Shown: one piece after another, positions 45,924-52,575 of the stretch
How positions within the stretch are numbered: the first letter of the stretch is position 1
Layout of the letters: each line of letters begins with the position of its first letter
DNA from: Gammaproteobacteria bacterium
GTDB taxonomy: Bacteria; Pseudomonadota; Gammaproteobacteria; Competibacterales; Competibacteraceae
Direction of reading: 5' to 3'
Assembly (NCBI GenBank): GCA_020846135.1
Contig: JADLEK010000020.1
Coordinates: forward strand, 1-62,681
DNA length: 62,681 nt
The notes under the pieces: model-generated
Told to the model about the DNA's origin: nothing
Database searches by the model: none
Seen by the model: the letters and a program-made list of their open reading frames with translations, nothing else
Made by a program: the position numbers and the translations under genes

Positions 45924-48260
45924 ATGAACAAAATGTTGTCCCTGTCTGCCGCCAGCATGGTGTTGGCGGTATTGCTGAGTGCGTGCGCAACGCCGCCGCC
46001 TTCCGAGGTTAGTCTCCAGGAAACCACGCCGGGCAACGCTTCCCCGACTGCCGGATCGCCGCGCTTGACGGCAAAGCCGCTATTGACCACTGACCGGGCC
46101 GGTGCGGAGGTGAAAGAAGCGTCCAGAACCACGACGATTCTGCCGGGGACCGGCAACTTCATCGACCTGAAAGCGGAGGTCAAACCAGTTCCGGCCCGGA
46201 CCCAGGCCACGCCGGGTGAAATTACGTTGAACTTCGAGGGCGCTGATATCCGCGATGTCGCCAAAGTGGTGTTCGAGACCCTCAAGGAAAACTACCTGGT
46301 TGACCCGCAGGTGCAGGGCGAGGTCACGGTGCAAACCAGCCAGCCGCTAGCGCCCAATCAGTTGTTGCCGACCTTGGAGACGCTGCTGCGGATGAATAAC
46401 GCGGTGCTGGTGCGCGAAGGCGGCTTGTACAAGATTCTGCCGGCGGCTGGCGCGGTCAAACAGGGCAGTCTGACCCCGCGACTGGGCGGAACCGGTGGCG
46501 GTTATAGCGTGCGGATCGCGCCGCTGCGCTATATCAGCGCCACTGAAATGCAGACGATTATTGCGCCGTTGCTGCCCGATGGGGCAGTGCTGCGGGCTGA
46601 TGTCGCCCGCAACCTGCTGATGCTGGCGGGTACGCCGCAGGAACTGGCCAGTATCCAGACCACTATCGACACTTTTGATGTGAACTGGCTGAAAGGCATG
46701 TCGGTCGGGATGTTCCGGTTGCGCAATGTCGACAGCCAGGCGATGGCGACCAATCTGAACCAGGTGCTGGGCGAAGGCTCCGGGACGCCTATCGCCGGTC
46801 TGCTCCGCTTTATCCCGCTCAGCAAAATGAACGCAGTACTGGTGATTACTCCGCAGAAAGAGTATTTGCGCGAGGTGGCGGCCTGGATCGAACGGCTGGA
46901 TGGGTTTGGCGGCGAGCGGTTATATGTCTATCACGTCCAGAACAGTCGAGCTGAATACCTTGCCGATTTGCTGAATGGTCTGTTCAACCTGGGCGGGGGC
47001 GGCGGCAGTGGGCGCGGCGGTGAAGTGGCGCCGGGCTTAAAGTCGGCTGAGGCGTCCAGCGGCCTGTCCTCGGGCGGCGGCCTGTCCTCGGGCGGCGGTT
47101 TATCCTCAGGCGGTGGCTCGTCCTCAGGCGGTGGCTCGTCCTCGGGCGGTGGCTTGTCCTCGGGCGGCGGTTTATCTTCAGGCGGTGGCCCGTCCTCGGG
47201 CGGTTCCTCTCCGGCTTCGGGCGGACGTCCCGGTGGTCGTGCTGGCGCTACGGCGGGTAGCAGCATGGGCAGCGGCGGACCGAGCGCTGGTATGGAGGAA
47301 GTCCGGATTGTCGCGGATATTGAAAATAACTCGCTGTTGATTTGGGCGACCAACCAGAACCATGAGCGGATTGTGAACACCCTGGGAAGAATGGATGTCC
47401 CGCCCCGGCAGGTGCTGATTGAGGCGACGATCGCCGAGGTGACTCTGACCGGCAAACTGTCGTATGGCGTGCAATGGTATTTCAATAACGATCTGGGCAA
47501 GGACTATACCGGGCACGGTTTTCTGGGCCTCACCGATCGCAATACCCCACTGGATGGAACCACGACCGGTGACACCGTGACCGAAGGGCTGGCGATTGCC
47601 GCCGACAAGTTTACCTATGTGATCACGGGCGGCAATCGAGTGAAGGCCTTGCTCACCGCGCTGGCCAGCGATGGCAAGGTCCGGGTGCTGTCGGCGCCGC
47701 ATGTAATGGCGCTGGACAGTCAGCAGGCGCAGATTCGGGTAGGGACGCAACAGCCGACGCCATCAGGAACCTCCACTGTGAATAATGTGACTACGAGCGG
47801 TGGAGTCACCTATAAGGATACCGGGGTGTTTCTGAAGGTGTTGCCCCGAATCAATTCCGGCGGCATGGTGAACATGGACATCCTGCAGGAAGTGATCGAT
47901 GTAGGGGCGCTGGTGGATGTGACCTCGGGTTCCGGGGATGGGGTGACGTTGAAACAGCGCGCCTATCTGCAGCGGAGCGTCAACAGCAAGGTAGCGGTCA
48001 AGAGCGGCCAGACGGTGGTGCTGGGCGGGCTGATTCGGGATAATCGCAGCGAGGGGGAGAGCGGTATCCCAGTGTTGTACAAGATTCCGGTGCTGGGTGC
48101 GCTGTTCGGCAATACTGAAGAACAGGTCGACCGCACCGAACTGATTGTGCTGATCACGCCCCGGGTGGTGGAGAGCAGCCAGGAGGCCGAGCAGGTCACC
48201 GAGGAGATCAAGCGCAAGATGCAGAGTATTACGCCCTTGTTGCCGCCGCCGGCGGGTTGA
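45924..48260 (+). CDS. gspD: T2SS outer-membrane secretin GspD (XpsD type)
   Basis: Secretin that forms the outer-membrane channel, 778 aa from the ATG at 45924 (MNKMLSLSAASM). The signal ends in lipobox LLSAC, so it is probably a lipoprotein like XpsD. Domains: N0 (ITLNFEGADIRDVAKVVFET), N1-N3 repeats, and the secretin core (VRVLSAPHVMALDSQQAQIR, then QRSVNSKVAVKSGQTVVLGG, VLGALFGNTEEQVDRTELIV). In the N3 region a long Gly/Ser insert is coded by about eight 18-base repeats (47064-47207). The gene ends the second T2SS operon; placing gspD last is the xps arrangement. Confidence 0.96.
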   Translation: MNKMLSLSAASMVLAVLLSACATPPPSEVSLQETTPGNASPTAGSPRLTAKPLLTTDRAGAEVKEASRTTTILPGTGNFIDLKAEVKPVPARTQATPGEITLNFEGADIRDVAKVVFETLKENYLVDPQVQGEVTVQTSQPLAPNQLLPTLETLLRMNNAVLVREGGLYKILPAAGAVKQGSLTPRLGGTGGGYSVRIAPLRYISATEMQTIIAPLLPDGAVLRADVARNLLMLAGTPQELASIQTTIDTFDVNWLKGMSVGMFRLRNVDSQAMATNLNQVLGEGSGTPIAGLLRFIPLSKMNAVLVITPQKEYLREVAAWIERLDGFGGERLYVYHVQNSRAEYLADLLNGLFNLGGGGGSGRGGEVAPGLKSAEASSGLSSGGGLSSGGGLSSGGGSSSGGGSSSGGGLSSGGGLSSGGGPSSGGSSPASGGRPGGRAGATAGSSMGSGGPSAGMEEVRIVADIENNSLLIWATNQNHERIVNTLGRMDVPPRQVLIEATIAEVTLTGKLSYGVQWYFNNDLGKDYTGHGFLGLTDRNTPLDGTTTGDTVTEGLAIAADKFTYVITGGNRVKALLTALASDGKVRVLSAPHVMALDSQQAQIRVGTQQPTPSGTSTVNNVTTSGGVTYKDTGVFLKVLPRINSGGMVNMDILQEVIDVGALVDVTSGSGDGVTLKQRAYLQRSVNSKVAVKSGQTVVLGGLIRDNRSEGESGIPVLYKIPVLGALFGNTEEQVDRTELIVLITPRVVESSQEAEQVTEEIKRKMQSITPLLPPPAG
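47064..47207 (+). repeat. 18-bp tandem repeats coding LSSGGG in gspD
   Basis: About eight consecutive units encode Leu/Ser/Pro-Ser-Ser-Gly-Gly-Gly. The DNA units differ at wobble positions, so the array is not very recent, but it can still vary in number without a frame change. It lies between conserved N-domain segments, in the flexible N3 loop that faces the secretin lumen. Confidence 0.9.
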
Positions 48261-48425
48261 GTCCGAAACGACTGATTGGCAACGAACCGAGTAGTTTGTT
48301 GTTTTTTGGCAGTGGTTGTTGCATGGTTGACAAGAGGGTTTGCTGGATTTATAGTTATAGCCAATAGGGGTTTGTGGTGGTAAAGATAGAGGTTGTTGTT
48401 TTTTTTTTAATCGCTTGTTGCTTGG

Positions 48426-48454
48426 TTGACTTGTGAATATTTTCAACATACAGT
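48426..48454 (+). promoter_or_regulatory. Candidate sigma70 promoter of the secreted-protein gene
   Basis: TTGACT (48426-48431), a 17-base AT-rich spacer and TACAGT (48449-48454) match -35/-10 boxes with ideal spacing. They lie about 70 bases before the ATG at 48523, which has AAGGAG at 48511-48516. The region from gspD to here (48261-48425) is GT-rich with many TTGTTG motifs and a run of T's, and holds no gene. Confidence 0.5.
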
Positions 48455-48522
48455 GAACGCTGTTGTTGGAACTCCTCCCGAGTGATAGTGTTTCTCCCTT
48501 GTCTTAATTGAAGGAGCTAGAG

Positions 48523-49812
48523 ATGATCGAATTTAAGAAAACTGGCATTGCCGCCGCTGTAGCAGGTGCTTTGCTGGCAATTTCGGGCGTTGCCCAGGCT
48601 GCCGTCCTGTCCGATGGGCATAACGAAGTCATTTTATCGGCCCCCGATGACGTGATGCTTGTTCCTCTCGTGCTTTGCAACAAACAGAGTACTATTGAAG
48701 AGACGGTTAATACCTTGGTCGGTCTTACGACCGTTTTTCCTAACCGCCACAGGATAACGACCTCTGCGGATAATCGCCCTGAGCGCCAAAGCAAGAAGCC
48801 GACAAGTGGTGCGTTTGTAGGTAAGGTACACTGGCGTTGGTACAACACACGCAGCGAGCACAAGCTCGATGGGATCGTTGATGTTACCGACAATGACTTC
48901 GTACGGTTCGACTGGTGCAGTGTTCTTGAGAAGACGGGCAAGCTGGCCGAGTTCAACGGCAAGCCTGGGTATCTGCTTTTTCATGCAGATTCTCTCAAGT
49001 TCAATACATCTCGCAATATTCTGATTGGCGACGGTATCAGTCTTGCGAATGATGCGATCTATGATGAGTGCACTCGCAGTGCTCATGGTTGCACTCTGCC
49101 TACTTGGCAGAGTCTAAGCTATACCACAGCCGACGATAAGGTTGTTTCCTTCGATACGGCTGTTCTGAATAAGGTGGCGGATATTGGTAGTATAGGATAT
49201 TACAACTTCGATCAGCGGATCTGGTTGTATGGGCACAGCTACATGATTAAGGGTAACTGGGCCTCCCAAGCCTTTATCCCGATCCTGTCAGCGCCGACTT
49301 GGGATACCGTGGTTCGTAATGGTTACCCGGCGATCGAGCGGTTGGTGCGGGGGATCGATTTCACCAATGCTAGCAGCGCTCCTTCGACTTATCAGGATAT
49401 CGTGATGCGGTATTTCCTGGACCCGGCGCTGTCTAACGGGAACGACATGGTGTTCTGGTTCAACTCTAACCAGGATACGGTTCGCGGGGCGGTGCCGCTT
49501 GAAACCTTCGATAGCGAGCAGGTTTATCAGTACTCTTACACAACCGGGTTGCCCAATGAGTTGAATGTCGTTGCCAGTACCCCAACTGCGCCCGCTTTTC
49601 CCGGCATGATTCATACCGAGACCGAGGCAAATGGCGCGACTGTAGTCAACACCGGCCTGACCAATTTCTATGTTGGCCAAGTGAACAGTTCGGTTGACTG
49701 GCTGTCTTCGGGTGTTGCGTTCAATATGTTGGCTCTGGGTGCGGGTGACAACGCGGCGCAGGTTCAGACCGAAATGGCTACTGCCAGCGCTGATCTGGTC
49801 GGCCCGTTCTAA
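48523..49812 (+). CDS. Exported protein of unknown family, candidate T2SS substrate
   Basis: A 429-aa protein with a clear Sec signal (MIEFKKTGIAAAVAGALLAI, ending VAQA^AVLS near residue 27) and no other membrane segment. I do not recognise the family. Visible parts are HNEVILSAPDDVMLVPLVLC, KVHWRWYNTRSEHKLDG, DFVRFDWCSVL, ANDAIYDECTRSAHGCTLP and FTNASSAPSTYQDIVMRYFL. Four or so cysteines could form disulfides. The mature chain is rich in Asp, Ser, Thr and aromatic residues, as in surface proteins. It stands alone between its own promoter and a strong terminator, directly after gspD, which makes it a good candidate for secretion by the T2SS. Codon use is less GC-rich than in the gsp genes. 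Confidence 0.75.
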   Translation: MIEFKKTGIAAAVAGALLAISGVAQAAVLSDGHNEVILSAPDDVMLVPLVLCNKQSTIEETVNTLVGLTTVFPNRHRITTSADNRPERQSKKPTSGAFVGKVHWRWYNTRSEHKLDGIVDVTDNDFVRFDWCSVLEKTGKLAEFNGKPGYLLFHADSLKFNTSRNILIGDGISLANDAIYDECTRSAHGCTLPTWQSLSYTTADDKVVSFDTAVLNKVADIGSIGYYNFDQRIWLYGHSYMIKGNWASQAFIPILSAPTWDTVVRNGYPAIERLVRGIDFTNASSAPSTYQDIVMRYFLDPALSNGNDMVFWFNSNQDTVRGAVPLETFDSEQVYQYSYTTGLPNELNVVASTPTAPAFPGMIHTETEANGATVVNTGLTNFYVGQVNSSVDWLSSGVAFNMLALGAGDNAAQVQTEMATASADLVGPF

Positions 49813-49851
49813 GATGTTGCTGATCTAGAATCAGCTTTGACTTAAGCAGTT

Positions 49852-49888
49852 AAAAAAACGGCGCCTCTCGGGGCGCCGTATTTTTTTC
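49852..49888 (+). terminator. Intrinsic terminator after the exported-protein gene
   Basis: ACGGCGCC (49858-49865), loop TCTCGG, then GGCGCCGT (49872-49879), is a perfect 8-pair stem flanked by A7 on the left and T7 on the right. It ends the transcript of the preceding gene and, by symmetry, could work in both directions. Confidence 0.92.
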
Positions 49889-49914
49889 GGTAAGCAATCC
49901 ATCCTGAATTCCTT

Positions 49915-51102
49915 ATGAAAACTGATTATTGGCTGAACTATGTCTTGATGGCGTGGGTGCTAGGTGTCGCGATCCCGGCCCAAGCGACAGAGCTACCTTC
50001 ATTCTCCCAGGGACTGCCGGTCGAAGGCAAGGTGTTCGACGCAGTAGTAGACGATGTTGATGAGGACGGGCGGCTGGATCTGGTGTTAACCCTCCGTAGT
50101 CGAGAGGTCGCCTTGATCTTGCGCCAAAAGGAACCGCGGCGCTTTGAAGCCGGATCAGCAGCCAGCGTGACCGGAGTTCACGCTGATCGCCTGAGCTTAT
50201 TAGCGTCTCCTCCTCATCGTTATTTGTTGTGCGCCGAAGGGGAGGGATTGCTGAAAGTGTTGGCTCCCGATCCAAAAACGGGATTGAAAGAGATTTCGCG
50301 CTATCCTCAACCCCCGGCATTCGCCGGGGCGGTATTTCAGTGGCCAAACTGGGGGCAATCCTTGGCTGTTTCCCCGTATGCGGGCGAAGAAGTGACGTTG
50401 GTGCGAAATTTCCAGGCCGAAGCCGGTGAAGCGGAAGCCAGTTATGCACTGGGGGTTGAAAAACACTCAGTACCGGGTGAGGTATCGGTAGCCGACCTCG
50501 ATGCTGATGGCGTCGATGATCTGGTGTATGCGACTCGGCGCACCCGCACGATCTGGCGGATTAGCCACCCCCCGCAGGGTCAGGATCCAGTTCCGGTCGT
50601 CTTGTGGACGGTGCCGGAGGGACATCCGCGCAATGTTGCTATCGCTGATCTGAATGGCGATGGCGCATTGGATATTGTGGTGCCCTTGGATGCGGCGCGC
50701 AAAATTGCCGTTTTGCTTAATAACGGCAAGGGAAAATTCACGCCAGGGCCGGAATTGCCGTTTCCAACCCGATTCTGGGGGCCGGCGAGTGTAGTCGTAG
50801 GCGCTGGACCCCATGGGACATCCTTGGTTGTTGCCCGCAGTGAGCAATCGCTGGTTTTTGTGAAAGTGGAGAAAAATGCCGCGATGCGAAGTGAGGCCGT
50901 TGAATGGCCATTAGGTGCGCCATCAGGTCAGCTTTTGTTATTGCGCGATATGGATAGCGATGGTTCCTTGGATTTAGTGATGAATACCAATACCGCCACT
51001 AACAATATGCGCATCCTTTATGGCCCCTTGTGGGAAAATGTCAGTCAATGGGCGCAACAGCAGCCTCGGCCTCAGACACCGCCGAACGGGGAGATCAAGT
51101 GA
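49915..51102 (+). CDS. Exported FG-GAP/VCBS repeat protein
   Basis: A 395-aa protein with a Sec signal (MKTDYWLNYVLMAWVLGVAI, cleavage after AQA). It contains at least four FG-GAP type calcium-loop motifs of the DxDxDG form: DVDEDGRLDLVL, DLDADGVDDLVY, DLNGDGALDIVV and DMDSDGSLDLVM. These suggest a seven-bladed beta-propeller as in integrin-like adhesins and polysaccharide-associated proteins. It begins the long polysaccharide cluster, 27 bases after the terminator, and its stop overlaps the GTG of the prolyl isomerase gene. Role likely in the periplasm or at the surface; ligand unknown. Confidence 0.85.
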   Translation: MKTDYWLNYVLMAWVLGVAIPAQATELPSFSQGLPVEGKVFDAVVDDVDEDGRLDLVLTLRSREVALILRQKEPRRFEAGSAASVTGVHADRLSLLASPPHRYLLCAEGEGLLKVLAPDPKTGLKEISRYPQPPAFAGAVFQWPNWGQSLAVSPYAGEEVTLVRNFQAEAGEAEASYALGVEKHSVPGEVSVADLDADGVDDLVYATRRTRTIWRISHPPQGQDPVPVVLWTVPEGHPRNVAIADLNGDGALDIVVPLDAARKIAVLLNNGKGKFTPGPELPFPTRFWGPASVVVGAGPHGTSLVVARSEQSLVFVKVEKNAAMRSEAVEWPLGAPSGQLLLLRDMDSDGSLDLVMNTNTATNNMRILYGPLWENVSQWAQQQPRPQTPPNGEIK

Positions 51103-52148
51103 GAGGATTACACCAAACCGGCATCAATTTGAGCCACACAAGCCGTTCCTGCCAAAGATTGATTCGGTTAGTGGTAGTCGCTGGCTTGGCGTTATCCGGG
51201 ATATTAACGGGGCCCCAAGCAGTATGGGCGCAGGCGCAGTCGGCTGCTGAATCCCCGGCTAACCCGCCTTCCCTAGTCAATCCGGCGCAGGCGCAGTCGG
51301 CTGCTGAATCCCCGGCCAATCCGCCGTCTTCCCCCGTCGCTGAAAAGCTTGCAGTAGAAAAGGCAGTATTGGCCAAGGTCGGAGAACGGAATCTGACGGT
51401 GGACGATTTCCGGCGATTCGCTATTTCCGCCGGGTTGGGGGACTTGGCGCGGGTTCCATCCGGACAAGTCAAGCTGTTACGGTTAATGATCGAGGAGGCG
51501 CTACTTGACAAGGCGTTGGAACTGGAGGGGCTGATTAAATCGGATGCGGCAGAACCCGGCGTACGCACGAATGCCATGGGCAACCTGCAGCAGAAATATT
51601 TTCCCTTGCCGCCGATGCCCGATGAGGTTGCGATGCGCGCCTACTATGAAGCCAACCGCGAGCAGTTCGGTATCCCGGAACAGGTCCGAATTGTTCAGAT
51701 CCAGTTCCGTACCGATCAGGATAAGCCAACCGGTCTCACTGCTCGGGAACGCGCTGCGCAGGCGTTGAAGCGACTTGAGAGCGGTGAGGATTTTCGTAAG
51801 GTCGCTACAGAACTCACTGAGAGTCCACGCGGACGTGAATTGGGGCCTGACCGCGGGTTTCTGCCACGCAATGCCGAGCCGTGGCTGCGAGACGCGGTGA
51901 AAGAACTCACTCCGGGTCAGCGCACGGGTATTGTGCAATCGCCGGCAGGATACGAAATTCTGCTGATCTCGGACTGGCGCACACCCCTGATCGCCGATTT
52001 CGACGTCGTCCGAATAACGGTCGGAGAGCAGATGCGGCAGGCTATCCAGAAACAGGCCCGGGAAGCTTACATAAAAACGGTCGCTCAAAAAGTTGAGGTC
52101 AAAATCCTAAAGCAGGGGATGAACGATGCTAATCCAATCGCGCATTGA
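51099..52148 (+). CDS. PpiC-type peptidyl-prolyl isomerase, EpsD-like
   Basis: Periplasmic parvulin-type isomerase, about 349 aa from the GTG at 51099, which overlaps the previous stop (GTGA) and has GGGGAG upstream; an earlier ATG at 51030 lies inside the FG-GAP gene. A signal-like helix (LVVVAGLALSGILTGPQAVW) is followed by a duplicated AQAQSAAESPANPPS segment. A SurA-like helical part follows (LAKVGERNLTVDDFRRFA), then the rotamase domain with RERAAQALKRLESGEDFRKV, GPDRGFLPRNAEPWLRDAV and VQSPAGYEILLISDWR. EpsD-family isomerases of this kind sit in exopolysaccharide loci. It overlaps the next small gene by 23 bases. Confidence 0.88.
   Translation: MRGLHQTGINLSHTSRSCQRLIRLVVVAGLALSGILTGPQAVWAQAQSAAESPANPPSLVNPAQAQSAAESPANPPSSPVAEKLAVEKAVLAKVGERNLTVDDFRRFAISAGLGDLARVPSGQVKLLRLMIEEALLDKALELEGLIKSDAAEPGVRTNAMGNLQQKYFPLPPMPDEVAMRAYYEANREQFGIPEQVRIVQIQFRTDQDKPTGLTARERAAQALKRLESGEDFRKVATELTESPRGRELGPDRGFLPRNAEPWLRDAVKELTPGQRTGIVQSPAGYEILLISDWRTPLIADFDVVRITVGEQMRQAIQKQAREAYIKTVAQKVEVKILKQGMNDANPIAH
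51228..51324 (+). repeat. 57-bp-period duplication in the prolyl-isomerase gene
   Basis: Two near-identical blocks starting GCGCAGGCGCAGTCGGCTGC, at 51228 and 51285, encode the repeated AQAQSAAESPANPPS. The period of 57 bases keeps the frame. The block codes the disordered linker after the signal peptide. Confidence 0.9.
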
Positions 52149-52527
52149 TGTTAACAGACTCGTCAGTGTATTAGGGGGAATTATTCTGGCGCTGACCGGG
52201 TGGACTGCCTTGGCCGCCGGTGAGGTTTTGGAGCAGCGGGTGCGCCAATACTGGGAGGCTCGCCAAATCAACGATATTTTGACCTATTACCATCTGGAGT
52301 CAGCAACGTTACCTGGGGGCAAATTGACCCCGGATAAATACCGGTTAGCCGTGGGATTGCCGGTCCGCGATGTCAAAATTCAGAACATTAAGGTGGAAGG
52401 CGACAAAGCTGAAGTGCAACTTGAAGGCAAGGTTGAAGTGGGAGCGCTCGGTTGGGTTCCACAACCTCTGACGGATGTTTGGGTTTTAGTCAATGGCGAG
52501 TGGTACCATCGGACCTCGGGTTTTTGA
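52126..52527 (+). CDS. Small exported protein of unknown function
   Basis: A 133-aa protein with an N-terminal signal or anchor (RLVSVLGGIILALTGWTALA, cleavage likely after LAA near residue 31). The mature part starts with a helix (EVLEQRVRQYWEARQINDIL) and continues with beta strands (VRDVKIQNIKVEGDKAEVQL, PLTDVWVLVNGEWYHRT), a fold plan like that of small NTF2-like periplasmic domains. It overlaps the isomerase gene and precedes the GT41 gene by 48 bases, so it belongs to the same operon. No family is recognised. Confidence 0.75.
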   Translation: MLIQSRIDVNRLVSVLGGIILALTGWTALAAGEVLEQRVRQYWEARQINDILTYYHLESATLPGGKLTPDKYRLAVGLPVRDVKIQNIKVEGDKAEVQLEGKVEVGALGWVPQPLTDVWVLVNGEWYHRTSGF

Positions 52528-52575
52528 GAAACCTACTGAAATCGGGTCATTTTATAAAGCTCGAATGGATGACTG

